Assembly (NCBI RefSeq): GCF_005146945.1
Contig: NZ_SWMS01000001.1
Coordinates: forward strand, 62,001-126,000
DNA from: Prauserella endophytica
GTDB lineage: Bacteria > Actinomycetota > Actinomycetes > Mycobacteriales > Pseudonocardiaceae
Reading direction: 5' to 3'
DNA: 64,000 nucleotides
Shown here: one piece after another, positions 35,174-44,964 of the stretch
How the letters are laid out: each line of letters starts with the position of its first letter
Position numbering within the stretch: position 1 is the stretch's first letter
Position numbers and translations under genes: made by a program
The notes under the pieces: generated by a model
Databases searched by the model: none
The model's input: only the letters and a program-made list of their open reading frames with translations
Told to the model about the DNA's origin: nothing

Positions 35174-36346
35174 TCACGCGGCGAGCAGGTGCCCGCCGGT
35201 CAGCCAGCGCTGGGCGAGGTCGAGCCGCTGCGCGACCTCGGTGCGCCAGTTCGGTTCCTGCACCCGATGGGAGCCGGTGGCCAGTGACAGCACCACCGCG
35301 GCGACCCGGGCACGCAGGACGTCGGTGTCGAAATGGCTGCCGAACTCGCGGAGGCAGTCCGAGGCGAACGCCTCGACCACCGCGGCACGGTCCGGCCGCA
35401 CCTGTGCCAGCACCGCGAGGTGCCCGAGCAGGCAGGCGGGGTCGTCGTAGCGGTCACCGGCCCCGGCCGTGTCGATGTCGAGCAGCCCGCTGATCTCGCC
35501 GTCGCGCACGAGTAGCTGGCTCTCGTAGAAGTCGCCGTGCACGGCGACAGGCGATTCCCCGGAGGGCACCACCGCGTCGGCGATCGCGCGCGCGGCGGGA
35601 CCCGCCTCGGGCAGCACCGCGGCCACCACGTCGGCGTAGTGCCCGGCCTGTTCACCCCAGCCGGGGCGGGCCGGGCGCTCGGCGAGCTCGGCGGGCAGCG
35701 AGTGCAGGACCTCGACGATCCGCGAGGGATCAAGGCGCACAGGCCCCCCGCTCAGGAGCAGCTGCCGCAGCGAGCGTCCCGGAAGGCCCGCGAGCACGAG
35801 CAGCCCGTCGCCGGTCCAGCCGAGGCTCTGCGGCACGCGGGCGGCCTCCGCGGCACGGTGGAGCCGGTGCAGTTCCTCCACCTTGTGCGGCCGCAGCACC
35901 TTCACGAACAGGCTCGTCCGGCCGGTCCGCACCTCCACCACTGCCCGGCGGCACGGGCGGTAGGCCCGCACGCGCAGGCTCACCGGCCCGTCACCGAGCC
36001 CGAGCCGCTCGACGAGCGAACCCATCCGCTCCGGGTCGCACGCGGCGGGCAGGCCGGGCAGCGCGGGGTCGTGTGGAAAGCGCCAGACCCCGACCTCCCG
36101 CTCGCCGTCGGACATGCGCATGGCCGCCGAAGAGTGCCCGGAGTCGGTGGCGCCGAGCGTCTCGGTGCTCTGCGCGCCGTCGGCCCACTCGACGTCCACG
36201 TGCGCCGCGACCGTCGTGGCGCCCGAGGGCTGCACGTCGAGGTGAGTGGTGCGCCAGCCGAGCATCCGGCCGCCCGCGACCTCGACGGCCGAGGCCCACA
36301 GGAGGTCCAGGTCCGGCTGACCGGGTGTCCACCGTGTTTCGCTCAT
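35174..36346 (-). CDS. phosphotransferase family protein (APH/kinase-like)
   Basis: 390 aa. Aminoglycoside-phosphotransferase/choline-kinase fold: the catalytic loop VAVHGDFYESQLLV (HGD...), then the metal-binding Asp in GLLDIDTAGAGDRYDDPACLL. The N-terminal 150 residues contain an extra beta-rich part. ATP-dependent phosphorylation of a small molecule is likely; the substrate is unknown. ATG 36346 chosen over GTG 36355. Divergent from the AraC-type gene at 36456. Confidence 0.8.
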   Translation of the reverse strand: MSETRWTPGQPDLDLLWASAVEVAGGRMLGWRTTHLDVQPSGATTVAAHVDVEWADGAQSTETLGATDSGHSSAAMRMSDGEREVGVWRFPHDPALPGLPAACDPERMGSLVERLGLGDGPVSLRVRAYRPCRRAVVEVRTGRTSLFVKVLRPHKVEELHRLHRAAEAARVPQSLGWTGDGLLVLAGLPGRSLRQLLLSGGPVRLDPSRIVEVLHSLPAELAERPARPGWGEQAGHYADVVAAVLPEAGPAARAIADAVVPSGESPVAVHGDFYESQLLVRDGEISGLLDIDTAGAGDRYDDPACLLGHLAVLAQVRPDRAAVVEAFASDCLREFGSHFDTDVLRARVAAVVLSLATGSHRVQEPNWRTEVAQRLDLAQRWLTGGHLLAA

Positions 36347-36455
36347 GGACCCCACGATGCTGGCGCACCGTGAATCCGACCTGAGTGGCGAATTAAGGGA
36401 TCTTCATGAAAGGACGGGTTGGGCACTCCCGGCGCGACGTGGCACGATTTCGCAG

Positions 36456-36884
36456 GTGAGCAGTAGTCCGAACGCGGAGCACCAGCTGCGCGACCTCGTG
36501 CTCCTCCGCCGCGTGCGCGACCGGATCGACCGTGAGTACGCCCAGCCGCTGGACGTGGAGGCCCTCGCCCGCGGCGTGCACATGTCGGCGGGGCACCTCA
36601 GCCGCGCGTTCCGGCGCGCCTACGGCGAATCGCCGTACTCCTACCTGATGACGCGGCGCATCGAGCGCGCTATGGCACTGCTGCGCCGGGGCGACCTCAG
36701 CGTCACGGAGGTGTGTTTCACGGTCGGTTGCTCGTCGCTGGGCACGTTCAGCACCCGCTTCACCGAGCTGGTCGGGATGCCGCCCAGCACGTACCGCAGC
36801 CACGCCAAGGCGACGGCGGGGATTCCGTCCTGCGTGGCGAAGCAGGTGACGAGGCCGATCAGGAACCGGGCGACCGCTACCTAG
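36456..36884 (+). CDS. AraC-type HTH regulator, DNA-binding domain only
   Basis: 142 aa consisting almost only of the two-helix-turn-helix AraC domain: DREYAQPLDVEALARGVHMS, SAGHLSRAFRRAYGESPYSY, then VCFTVGCSSLGTFSTRFTEL and PSTYR. No ligand domain. The GTG 36456 start has no clear ribosome site and may be leaderless. Ends 7 bp before the end of the convergent SLT gene. Confidence 0.85.
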   Translation: MSSSPNAEHQLRDLVLLRRVRDRIDREYAQPLDVEALARGVHMSAGHLSRAFRRAYGESPYSYLMTRRIERAMALLRRGDLSVTEVCFTVGCSSLGTFSTRFTELVGMPPSTYRSHAKATAGIPSCVAKQVTRPIRNRATAT

Positions 36885-36890
36885 CGGTCC

Positions 36891-38024
36891 TCAGTAGCCC
36901 TGGTAACCGCCGCCGCTGGCCATTGAGGCGAGGCCGGGGTGCCCTTCGAAGCCACCGTAGCGGTCGAACGTGTACCGGACGCCCGCGATGATGTTGTCCA
37001 CCGGGTTGTAGATGTCGTCGTGGCCCGGCAGCTTGTACGCCTCGAACGTCGGGTCGATGCACTGCATGAGGCCCTTGGACGGGGTGCCCTTGGCTGCGTT
37101 GGAGTCCCAGTTGTTGATGGCGTGCGGGTCGCCGCCGGACTCCTTCTCGATGATCGTCCAGATCTCGTCGATGTTCTCCTCGGTCACCGGGATGCCGTTG
37201 GCCTGCAGGATCTTGATGGCCTCGCGGATCCACTGGTCGACGTTGCCGGGTGGCGGGCCGCTGGTCGGCGGGCCTCCGCTCGGGCCGAGCCCGCCGCCGC
37301 CCGAGGCGCCGCCGCCGGAGCTGCCGCCACCCCCGGAACCGCCTCCGCCGGAGCCGTCGCTGATACCGCCGGTGGCCTGAACCTGCGAACCGGACGAACC
37401 CGGCGGCGGCACGGAGGCGAACCCTCCGTCCACTTCGGTCTTCATGAGCTCCTGTGCCCTGCTGATCGCCTGGTTGGACTGGGCGAGCAGCTCGTCGATG
37501 CGCGTCGCGGCGTCGGAGGCCGTGCGCTTGTTCTGCTCGTCCGTGGTCTGGAGGATCTCCTCCGCCGTTGGCGACGGCGCCGCGTCGCGCTCCCCGTTCT
37601 GGAACGCCTGCATCGCGCTGCGCGCAGCCTGGATCCGGCCCTCCGCCTCGTTGTTGCGGTTGTCGATGGCCGTGCGCGCGTCTTCCTTCGTGCTCTGGAT
37701 CTGCCGCTTGAGGTTGGAGAGCGTCTCCTGCAACGACGTCAGCTCACGCGCCACCTCGTCGAGCTTGTCCTTGACCTTGTTGCCGGCCGCGGCGACCTTG
37801 GCGACGTAGTCGAAGAACGCGTCGGCGGCGGGACCGTCCCAGACACCGCCGTCCTGCAACGGAGCCGCGGCGCTCGTGAGCCCGGCGGTGTGGTCCCCCG
37901 CGTTGCGCGACGCCTCGTCGAACTGCCGGGCGACCTCCTGGATCTCCCCGGGGTTGACCTTGTCGACCCTCGCGGCCCGAGTCTCCACATCGGACCAGTT
38001 GGCCGGAGTCCCCGCGCCCGCCAT
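36891..38024 (-). CDS. WXG100-like protein fused to lytic transglycosylase (SLT) domain
   Basis: 377 aa. Residues about 20-115 form a WXG100-like helical hairpin (GGVWDGPAADAFFDYVAKV contains W-x-G), followed by a long coiled-coil stretch to about 195 and a Gly/Ser/Pro linker. The C-terminus (about 255-377) is a transglycosylase: catalytic Glu in IIEKESGGDPHAINNWDSNA, then GLMQCIDPTFEAY. A peptidoglycan-cutting substrate of type VII secretion is the natural reading. Coupled to the Esx gene by ATGA. Confidence 0.85.
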   Translation of the reverse strand: MAGAGTPANWSDVETRAARVDKVNPGEIQEVARQFDEASRNAGDHTAGLTSAAAPLQDGGVWDGPAADAFFDYVAKVAAAGNKVKDKLDEVARELTSLQETLSNLKRQIQSTKEDARTAIDNRNNEAEGRIQAARSAMQAFQNGERDAAPSPTAEEILQTTDEQNKRTASDAATRIDELLAQSNQAISRAQELMKTEVDGGFASVPPPGSSGSQVQATGGISDGSGGGGSGGGGSSGGGASGGGGLGPSGGPPTSGPPPGNVDQWIREAIKILQANGIPVTEENIDEIWTIIEKESGGDPHAINNWDSNAAKGTPSKGLMQCIDPTFEAYKLPGHDDIYNPVDNIIAGVRYTFDRYGGFEGHPGLASMASGGGYQGY

Positions 38025-38335
38025 CAGACCTCCCTGACGGTGAGGTTGTCGGCCGCGGTCGCGTCGGCCTCACCCATCGCCGCGACGGCGTCACGCAGGG
38101 CGGTGCTCGCGGCCGTCATCAGCCCGGCGGCTGTTTCGAACTCGCTCTGCATGCCGGAGGTGAACGAGCCGAGCGTGCCCGAGACCTTGTCGGGGTTCTC
38201 GGGATCCTCGACGTCCCCGAACGGGCTCTCGCCCTCGACACCCTTCATCTTGGCCTTGGCCGAACGGAACTCCTCGGCCAGCCGGTCGAGGCTGCCCGCG
38301 GTGATGTTCATCGACTCGGCGTCGTATACAGGCAC
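38024..38335 (-). CDS. Esx-like type VII secretion target
   Basis: 103 aa, helical, no signal peptide. MNITAGSLDRLAEEFRSAKA and GTLGSFTSGMQSEFETAAGL form two amphipathic helices, with no strict WxG. Size and position suggest the small partner of the SLT protein. GTG 38335 is used; ATG 38311 is possible. Overlaps the SLT gene by 1 bp. Confidence 0.7.
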   Translation of the reverse strand: MPVYDAESMNITAGSLDRLAEEFRSAKAKMKGVEGESPFGDVEDPENPDKVSGTLGSFTSGMQSEFETAAGLMTAASTALRDAVAAMGEADATAADNLTVREV

Positions 38336-38457
38336 GGCTGCGTCATCTCCCCTTCACACACCCGATCTGTGTCCGCCGGTTTCGACGCGTCGATCCCCAC
38401 GGCGGTTCCGCTCAACCCTACGATGCGGCACCGGTTCTCGCGCGACCTTCGACCGGG

Positions 38458-39243
38458 TCAGACCTCGCCGAGCAGCTCCCAGATCCGGCCGGCGAGCAGC
38501 GAATTGTCCGCTGGTGTCACGGTTGCCCAGTTCCGCCCGTCGCGCTCGGGCCGCGCCTGGAAGAGGTAGCGCCCGGCGTCGGTGTCGTAGAAGGCGATCA
38601 CGCGCCTGGCCCTGCTGATCCGGCCGTCCCGGCCGTGCCGCTGCGCGCCGAACTGACCACGCGCGGCCATGCCCATCATCATCCCGGCGAGCTCCTGCGC
38701 CTGCCACAGCTCGACGCCACGGTCCTCCAGCGCGGTCACCATCGCCTTCGCGTCTCCGCGGGCGTCGGCGTCGGCGGCCACGAGCACCTCGTGCGGCAGG
38801 CTCACCGAGCGGCCCACCCCGGGGCCCAGCTCACCGGCCACCGACACCGCGGCCTCGGGCAGGGTCGCATCGGACGCGGGGATCAGCCACACCTCCTCGC
38901 CGTCGACGACCCCCAGCAGCGCCTGGCCGCCGGTGCTGACTGCGAGCCCGGAGATCTGCCGGTCGGCCCACACCCACAGGTCGATGCTCACCTTCGGCTG
39001 CACGAAGAGGTTGAGCATGTCCACGACGTCGGGGGACGCCTTGTGCCCCCTGGCGAGCCGTCGCCGCGCGAGCGACTCCCACGCCTGCTCGACCAGCACG
39101 GCCCGCTCGGTGTAGGTGACGCCGGGGCTCGGGACGTCCAGCGCGACATGCCGCTGCGGCAAGCGCTCGGCCTCCCAGAGCATGTCGAACTCCAGCGCGG
39201 ACAACACCACGCTGCCATTGACGCCGCGGTCGGGTGTGCTCAC
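38458..39243 (-). CDS. EspG-family ESX secretion-associated chaperone
   Basis: 261 aa. VLSALEFDMLWEAERLP at the start is the family hallmark, followed by WVWADRQISGLAVSTGGQAL and, at the end, RVIAFYDTDAGRYLFQARPE. EspG proteins bind the tip of PPE partners in the cytosol and keep them soluble until ESX export. It overlaps the PPE-like gene by 4 bp, in line with that role. Confidence 0.92.
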   Translation of the reverse strand: MSTPDRGVNGSVVLSALEFDMLWEAERLPQRHVALDVPSPGVTYTERAVLVEQAWESLARRRLARGHKASPDVVDMLNLFVQPKVSIDLWVWADRQISGLAVSTGGQALLGVVDGEEVWLIPASDATLPEAAVSVAGELGPGVGRSVSLPHEVLVAADADARGDAKAMVTALEDRGVELWQAQELAGMMMGMAARGQFGAQRHGRDGRISRARRVIAFYDTDAGRYLFQARPERDGRNWATVTPADNSLLAGRIWELLGEV

Positions 39244-40856
39244 CGGCGCCCGTCCGCGTCGTCGCCGATGACGTCCGGCGAGACCATCCGCTGGTCGGTG
39301 AACAGGTCCTGGTCGTCGACGCCGTACCGCCGCACGTGCGAGGCGTCCTCCTCGCCGTCCTGCGGCGCCGCCTTCTCCAGGTAACCGCCACGCTGCTTCT
39401 CCGAGCGCGGGCTGAGGCGCTCGGAGTTGCGTTGCGCCCTCTCCTCCTCCTCGGGCAGGTCGCCGATGGCGAGCTGGTGCGGCGAGCGCGTGGCGCCGGG
39501 TGCGCTGCGACCGACGCCTCTGCCCTTGCGGTCGTTGTCACCGCTCAGGGCGCCCGCGACACCACCGGCGCCGAGGGCCGCCGCTCCCGCGCCGAGGTCG
39601 TTGAGCGACGCGCCGCCACGCGGGGTGCCGGTGAAGCCGCCGCTGCTGACCGTTCCGGCCGGGGTACCCGGCTGGGGCGCCGAGCCGAACGACTTGCCCT
39701 TCGCGAGAGGCTGCTCGTCGGAACCACCGGCCCCTGGCGTCGCCGGCTTGCCGACCACGCCGCCCGCGGCTGCCGCGGGCGGCGGAACGCTCGCGCCGGG
39801 CCCGCCCGTTGCGGGGGTGCCGGGGTTCTTGGTGCCGACGACGCCGGCCGCGGGCGGAACGGTGCCGGTCGATCCGGGCACGCCCGTTGTCTGCCCTCCG
39901 GGGGTTGCCGGTGTGCTCGTGCTCGGCGGCAGGGTGCCGCTGCCGCTCTGGTGCTGCTGGGGCTGCCGTGTGCCGCCGACGTAGCCGGTGGCCGAAGGCG
40001 TCGGCGCCGGGCTCGTGGCGGCGCTGCTCGCCGTCGTGGACTGGGCGACGGGACGCGGAGCGGGGCTGCCGCTGCCGGTGCTGCGGGCAGGCGGGGCCTG
40101 CGCGGCGATGCCGTAGGCGGGTGTGGGCGCGGTGGCGGCGCTCACCCCGCTCACCCCGCTCGCGACCGGGCCCGGAGTGGGAGCCGGGGCGTGCACCTGA
40201 CCGACCGCACCGGCGGTGGTCGTGACGTCGCCTGGGCCGCCGCCCGCGTCGATCTCCCCGGGCAGCCTCGGCCCGGTGTCGGCGCGCACAGCCTGCGGAG
40301 AGTCGAGCGACGGCGTGTACGCGAGGTACTCGCCGCTGTCCCTGGCGTAGGCGTTGAGCGCCTCCAGCGCCTGCTGCCGGGCCTCCCTGGCCTGCGCGAC
40401 CTTGCGGGCGTTGTCGGTCTCGAAGCCGAGCAGGCTGCCGATCGAGTCGAGCAGGCCGTAGCCGCCGGACTGCCGCAGCGCCGCTGAGTCGGGGAGTTTG
40501 TGCAGGGTGCGGTTGAACGCCTCGCCCTGCGCGAAGATCTGCTTCGCCGAGTGGCTGACCCGGTCGCCTGCCTGCGCGGAGAAGTCGGCGTTTCGCGCGA
40601 CGGCGGCCCCCGCCTGTGTCGCGGCGGCGCTCTGCCACTCGACGCCGAGCTTGCCGAGTTCGGTGCGCAGCGCCTGGTCGGTCTCCGCGAGCGCCTCGCC
40701 GACAGCCTCGAGCGCGTCGACGGCGTCGCTGATGCCGCTGATGCCAGGACCGGAGCGGAACCGGTCGATCTCGTCGGCCAGCATGTTGTCGGTGTAGCCG
40801 TCGAAGCGGTGGTCGCCGATCTTCTTGACGAGCACCGAGATGTCGAGGTTGTCCAT
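39240..40856 (-). CDS. PPE-like type VII secreted protein with Pro/Gly/Thr-rich tail
   Basis: 538 aa. The N-terminal 175 residues are helical (ADEIDRFRSGPGISGISDAV; LGVEWQSAAATQAGAAVARN; SAKQIFAQGEAFNRTLHKLP), comparable to PPE or WXG-like domains. Then comes about 260 residues of Pro/Thr/Gly/Ala-rich disorder, and a charged end (EEEERAQRNSERLSPRSEKQ). No PPE dipeptide at the start. Its place before espG supports a PPE-like role; the long tail may span the wall. Confidence 0.75.
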   Translation of the reverse strand: MDNLDISVLVKKIGDHRFDGYTDNMLADEIDRFRSGPGISGISDAVDALEAVGEALAETDQALRTELGKLGVEWQSAAATQAGAAVARNADFSAQAGDRVSHSAKQIFAQGEAFNRTLHKLPDSAALRQSGGYGLLDSIGSLLGFETDNARKVAQAREARQQALEALNAYARDSGEYLAYTPSLDSPQAVRADTGPRLPGEIDAGGGPGDVTTTAGAVGQVHAPAPTPGPVASGVSGVSAATAPTPAYGIAAQAPPARSTGSGSPAPRPVAQSTTASSAATSPAPTPSATGYVGGTRQPQQHQSGSGTLPPSTSTPATPGGQTTGVPGSTGTVPPAAGVVGTKNPGTPATGGPGASVPPPAAAAGGVVGKPATPGAGGSDEQPLAKGKSFGSAPQPGTPAGTVSSGGFTGTPRGGASLNDLGAGAAALGAGGVAGALSGDNDRKGRGVGRSAPGATRSPHQLAIGDLPEEEERAQRNSERLSPRSEKQRGGYLEKAAPQDGEEDASHVRRYGVDDQDLFTDQRMVSPDVIGDDADGRR

Positions 40857-40866
40857 TGCCGGGTCC

Positions 40867-41454
40867 TTACCTCGTGGCCTGCAACGTCTGGACGGCGAGC
40901 GTGGCGGCCTGTGCGGCCAGGTCGCACATCCGCGCCTGGGTGAACTCGCTCGGGTCGGTGGGGTAGAGCTGCGTGCGCAGGGTCTGGCCCTGCGCCACGC
41001 CGACGAGCGTCTCGCAGTCGCTCGGGCTGGAAGAGTTCGCGTAGTGCGTGAGCGCGGGGAAGCCCTCGATGTCGGTCCGCTCGGTGATCATGCTGCTGTT
41101 CTCGCGCTCGCCGTCCACCCACTCCTGTACGTCGGCGTCGGTGATCGCCTCCACGTAGAAGCTGTAGTACGGCGCGGTGAGGTCCACGTCGAGCGAGCAC
41201 GTGGGCCCGTCGCGGCCCTCGGGATCCGTGCGCGGTTCGCTGTTGACCTTCAGCTGGTCGAGCTGGGCGTCGGTGAACAGGGCGCAGGGATCGACGCCGT
41301 CGAGTGGCAGCTCGGCGGGGCGCTGCGCGGAGGACTGGGTCGGCGTGACCGTACCGACCGCACTGGCCTCGCCGTCGCGCACGCTCGCGCAGCCCGCCAG
41401 CACGAGCGCGGCCAGCACCCCGCCCAGAACGAGAAGGCTAGGCCGGGTAGACAC
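40867..41454 (-). CDS. DUF3558 lipoprotein
   Basis: 195 aa. Signal peptide with lipobox LAGC (Cys22). Mature domain: DGVDPCALFTDAQLDQLKV, CSLDVDLTAPYYSFYVE, and a Cys in PSDCETLVGVA. DUF3558 lipoproteins accompany ESX-type clusters in Pseudonocardiaceae and mycobacteria; function unknown. GTG start inside the 3' end of the previous gene (17-bp overlap). Confidence 0.88.
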   Translation of the reverse strand: MSTRPSLLVLGGVLAALVLAGCASVRDGEASAVGTVTPTQSSAQRPAELPLDGVDPCALFTDAQLDQLKVNSEPRTDPEGRDGPTCSLDVDLTAPYYSFYVEAITDADVQEWVDGERENSSMITERTDIEGFPALTHYANSSSPSDCETLVGVAQGQTLRTQLYPTDPSEFTQARMCDLAAQAATLAVQTLQATR

Positions 41455-41869
41455 GCCTGTCCCCGAAGCTCGCCGCCTTCTGCTCGTCGTCGAGCTGATA
41501 GGTACCGCTGGCCTTGCGGAGCTGCTCGGCCAGCGAGCGCAGCTGGAGCACATACGAGCGGACCTTGCGCTCGTAGGAGCCCTCGTCGCCCGCGATGACC
41601 TCGTTCCACACCTGGACCACGTTGGTGGACACGACGTCCTCGGAGGGCGCGTTGATCCGCAGCGCGGCGAGGTGCTGCGCGAGCTTGCCCTGCAGTGCGG
41701 CCGCCTGCTCCTCGATGATCCGCGCGACGTCCAGGATCTTGTCGGGAGCGATCTGGATGTCCCTGGCGCTGGGGACACCCGGCACCGAGGCGTTGAGCTG
41801 CTCGCCACCGGTGAACTCGGTGGTGAAGGGCATCAACGACCCCGGCAGCGCCTCGCGGTTCTCTGACAT
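41438..41869 (-). CDS. PE-like type VII secretion protein
   Basis: 143 aa, no signal peptide. IQIAPDKILDVARIIEEQAA and VQVWNEVIAGDEGSYERKVR are two long helices; the end has YQLDDE, which matches the YxxxD/E type VII export signal after a helical hairpin. With a PPE-like gene and espG downstream it looks like the PE partner. First gene of the minus-strand cluster that runs to 36891. The family assignment is inferred from architecture and context. Confidence 0.6.
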   Translation of the reverse strand: MSENREALPGSLMPFTTEFTGGEQLNASVPGVPSARDIQIAPDKILDVARIIEEQAAALQGKLAQHLAALRINAPSEDVVSTNVVQVWNEVIAGDEGSYERKVRSYVLQLRSLAEQLRKASGTYQLDDEQKAASFGDRRVYPA

Positions 41870-41990
41870 GCGCGCACCCCCTGCTACGGTCCGTAGCCGG
41901 ACAGTTTCCCACCGCAGGCTACCAATCCGGATGTGACGGCGACCTGAACTTTGACGCACGGCACCGGCAGGTGGTTCCCGCGCGTTCGGA

Positions 41991-43253
41991 TCAGCGGGTG
42001 GGCAGCGCGATCTCGCCGCGTACGGCGCGCAGCGCGATGTCGGTGCGGTGGTGGGCGCCGGGCAGGTGGACCCTGCCGACCCGCTCGTACGCCTGCGCCC
42101 GCGCGGCCTCCAGGTCGCTGCCGGTGCCGACCACGGCGAGCACGCGGCCGCCGCTGGACACCACGGCCCCGTCGTCGCGGCGGCGGGTGCCTGCGTGCAG
42201 CACGCCCTCGGCCTCGCCGCCGGTGATGACGTCACCGGTGCGGGGCTTGCCGGGGTAGCCGTCGGCGGCGAGCACAACCGTGACGGCGGCGCCCTCTGCC
42301 CATTCCAGCGGCGGGTGCTCCGCGAGCCTGCCGCTGGCGGTGGCGTGCAGCAGCCCGCTGATCGGGGTGCGCAGCAGCGCGAGCACGGCCTGGGTCTCCG
42401 GGTCGCCGAACCGGCAGTTGAACTCGATCACCTGCGGGCCGTCGCTGGTGAGCGCGAGCCCGGCGTAGAGCAGACCGGAGAACGGGGTGCCCCGCGCGGC
42501 GAGCTCGTCCACGACGGGCTGGACGATCGAGGCCACGACGTCGTCCACCAGGCCAGGGGGCGCCCACGGCAGCGGCGCGTAGGCGCCCATGCCGCCGGTG
42601 TTGGGACCCGCGTCGCCGTCGCCGACGCGCTTGAAGTCCTGCGCGGGCAGCAGCGGCACCACGGTGCGGCCGTCGACCAGGCAGAACAGCGAGGCCTCCG
42701 GACCGTCGAGGAACGACTCCAGCACCACCGGGTGGCCGCCGTCGAGCAGCATCAGCGCGTGCTTGCGGGCCTGCTCGACGTCGGGCGTGACCACCACGCC
42801 CTTGCCCGCGGCGAGCCCGTCGTCCTTGACCACCCACGTTGGGCCGAAGCGGGCCAGCGCCGCGTCGAGGTGCGCGGGGTTGTCCACCACCTCGGCGCGC
42901 GCGGTCGGCACCTTCGCGGCGGCCATGATCTCCTTGGCGAACGCCTTCGAGCCCTCGATGCGGGCGGCCTCGGCCGAGGGGCCGAAGCAGGCGATGCCCG
43001 CCTTGCGCACAGCATCGGCCGCACCGGCGACGAGCGGCACCTCGGGGCCGATCACCACGAGGTCGGCCTTCCACTGCCCGGCGAGCACCGCGATGGCGGA
43101 CGGGTCGGTCAGGTCCACGCCGAGCGGCTCGGCGAGCGCGGCGATTCCGGCGTTGCCGGGCGCGCAGGCCAGCGCCGTGACCGCCGGGTCGTGCGACGCG
43201 GCAAGGACGATGGCATGCTCTCGGGCTCCGGAACCGATAACCAGGACTCGCAC
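41991..43253 (-). CDS. purD: phosphoribosylamine-glycine ligase
   Basis: 420 aa ATP-grasp enzyme that makes GAR. Start [15 protein letters not shown] (GTG 43253); landmarks are [53 protein letters not shown] and [18 protein letters not shown]. Divergent from the glycerophosphodiesterase gene. Stands alone, 120 bp after the type VII cluster start on the same strand. Confidence 0.97.
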   Translation of the reverse strand: MRVLVIGSGAREHAIVLAASHDPAVTALACAPGNAGIAALAEPLGVDLTDPSAIAVLAGQWKADLVVIGPEVPLVAGAADAVRKAGIACFGPSAEAARIEGSKAFAKEIMAAAKVPTARAEVVDNPAHLDAALARFGPTWVVKDDGLAAGKGVVVTPDVEQARKHALMLLDGGHPVVLESFLDGPEASLFCLVDGRTVVPLLPAQDFKRVGDGDAGPNTGGMGAYAPLPWAPPGLVDDVVASIVQPVVDELAARGTPFSGLLYAGLALTSDGPQVIEFNCRFGDPETQAVLALLRTPISGLLHATASGRLAEHPPLEWAEGAAVTVVLAADGYPGKPRTGDVITGGEAEGVLHAGTRRRDDGAVVSSGGRVLAVVGTGSDLEAARAQAYERVGRVHLPGAHHRTDIALRAVRGEIALPTR

Positions 43254-43391
43254 GGGTGTTGAGGGTAATCGCGGGGGTCTCCTGCCGTTCACCGGCATGT
43301 CTCCTCGGTGCCGCCGAGGTGTCGCCCGTCCGTCGCGCCGGGCGGCGAATGTTGCGACGGAAACCCCGATTTCCCCCAGAAAGGGCTTCAG

Positions 43392-44519
43392 ATGCTTCGA
43401 CAGCGACTGGCGCTGGTCGCACTGAGCGCGCTCGCCGTGTTCGGCACCACCAGTGTGGCGAGCACCGCACAGGCCGCATCGGACGGCGCAGTGAGGGCGG
43501 GCAAGGGGCAGGACGAGCCGGTGGTCGTGGCCCACCGGGGCGCGTCCGGCTACCGGCCGGAACACACGCTCGCCGCGTACGAGCTCGGTGCGCGCATGGG
43601 GGCCGACTTCATCGAGCCGGACCTGGTGATCACCAAGGACGGCGTGCTCGTCGCCAGGCACGAGCCGGAGATCGGCGGCACCACCGACGTGGCCGAGCGC
43701 CCGGAGTTCGCCGACCGCAAGACCACCAAGGTGCTCGACGGCACGCCCGTGACGGGCTGGTTCGCCGAGGACTTCACGCTCGCCGAGCTCAAGACGCTGC
43801 GGGCGAAGGAGCGCATCCCGGACCTGCGGCCGAACAACACGATCTACGACGGCCGCTTCGAGGTGCCGACGCTCCAGGAGGTCATCGACCTCGCCAAGCG
43901 CCTGTCGCGAGAGCTGGGCCGCGAGATCGGCGTGTACCCGGAGACCAAGCACCCGACGTACTTCCAGCAGGCCGGGCTCCCGCTGGAGCCGCCGCTGGTG
44001 AGGACGCTGGAGCGCAACGGCCTCAACCGCAAGAGCGCCAAGGTGATCGTGCAGTCGTTCGAGGTCGCCAACCTCAAGCAGCTGTCGAAGCAGCTGCGCG
44101 TGCCGCTGGTGCAGCTGGTCGACTCCTCGGGTGCGCCGTACGACTTCGTCGCCTCAGGTGACCCGCGCACCTACGACGACCTGCTGACGCCGAAGGGGCT
44201 GCGGGAGGTCGCGACCTACGCCGACGGCCTCGGGCCCGCCAAGGACCGGGTGATCCCGAGGGACGAGAACGGGTACCTGCTCGAGCCGACCACGCTCGTC
44301 GGCGACGCGCACCGCGCCGGGCTCGCCGTGCACCCCTTCACGTTCCGCGCGGAGAACAACTTCCTGCCCGCCGACTTCCGCTCGTCGGACAACCCGGCGG
44401 AGTGGGGCGACATCTTCGCCGAGTACAAGGCGTTCCTGGCGACCGGCATCGACGGCCTGTTCGCCGACCACCCGGACATCGCCGTCGAGGCGGCCAGGGC
44501 GGTCAGCAGCGGCAGGTGA
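43392..44519 (+). CDS. secreted glycerophosphodiester phosphodiesterase
   Basis: 375 aa, GlpQ-like. Signal peptide 1-28 ([20 protein letters not shown]). Catalytic region [19 protein letters not shown], metal ligands in [19 protein letters not shown], and the large periplasmic-type GDPD insert ([15 protein letters not shown]). It hydrolyses glycerophosphodiesters outside the cell to glycerol 3-phosphate. ATG 43392 has AAAGGG 6 nt upstream. Confidence 0.92.
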   Translation: MLRQRLALVALSALAVFGTTSVASTAQAASDGAVRAGKGQDEPVVVAHRGASGYRPEHTLAAYELGARMGADFIEPDLVITKDGVLVARHEPEIGGTTDVAERPEFADRKTTKVLDGTPVTGWFAEDFTLAELKTLRAKERIPDLRPNNTIYDGRFEVPTLQEVIDLAKRLSRELGREIGVYPETKHPTYFQQAGLPLEPPLVRTLERNGLNRKSAKVIVQSFEVANLKQLSKQLRVPLVQLVDSSGAPYDFVASGDPRTYDDLLTPKGLREVATYADGLGPAKDRVIPRDENGYLLEPTTLVGDAHRAGLAVHPFTFRAENNFLPADFRSSDNPAEWGDIFAEYKAFLATGIDGLFADHPDIAVEAARAVSSGR

Positions 44520-44523
44520 CCCG

Positions 44524-44925
44524 TCAGCTCGCGGGCGCCGCGGACACCTCCTCCGCGGCGCACGCGGGCGCGGGCGCCGAGTACACGTCGATCTTGTGCC
44601 GGATGAGCCGCTGGTGCTCGCGCAGCTGCGCCAACTGCTCCTCGACGCGGCGGTCGTGCGCGCGCAGCACCGCGAGCCGCTCCTCCCGGCACGCCTCGCC
44701 GCCCCGCAGCAGCCGCACGAAACGGAGCATGTCGGCGATCGGCATGTCGGTGTCGCGCAGGCAGCGCAGCAGGTGGAGCAGCCCGAGGTCGGCGTCGGAG
44801 TAGCGGCGACGGCCTCCCGGCGTGCGCTCGATGGCCTCCAGCAGCCCGATCTTCTCGTAGTAGCGCAGCGTGTCGATACTGAAGCCGGTCTTCTCGGTGA
44901 CCTGCGCCGGAGAGTAGAAGCTCAC
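44524..44925 (-). CDS. MerR-family regulator
   Basis: 133 aa. HTH FYSPAQVTEKTGFSIDTLRY plus YEKIGLLEAIERTPGGRRRY, dimer coiled coil near 75-115 and a variable Cys-containing end (PACAAEEV). Resembles aldehyde- or redox-sensing MerR proteins, but no clear sensor motif. A dyad at 44941-44960 with a TTGACC -35 box sits just upstream, so it probably controls its own promoter by DNA twisting. Confidence 0.9.
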   Translation of the reverse strand: MSFYSPAQVTEKTGFSIDTLRYYEKIGLLEAIERTPGGRRRYSDADLGLLHLLRCLRDTDMPIADMLRFVRLLRGGEACREERLAVLRAHDRRVEEQLAQLREHQRLIRHKIDVYSAPAPACAAEEVSAAPAS

Positions 44926-44940
44926 GCGTTCCAGAGTGAC

Positions 44941-44964
44941 ACCTGGAGTGCGCTCGAGGTCAAG
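44941..44964 (-). promoter_or_regulatory. MerR-type operator-promoter
   Basis: ACCTGGAG-TGCG-CTCGAGGT (44941-44960), a dyad with one mismatch, directly beside minus-strand -35 box TTGACC (44959-44964). The long spacer containing the dyad is typical of MerR-regulated promoters. Confidence 0.6.
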
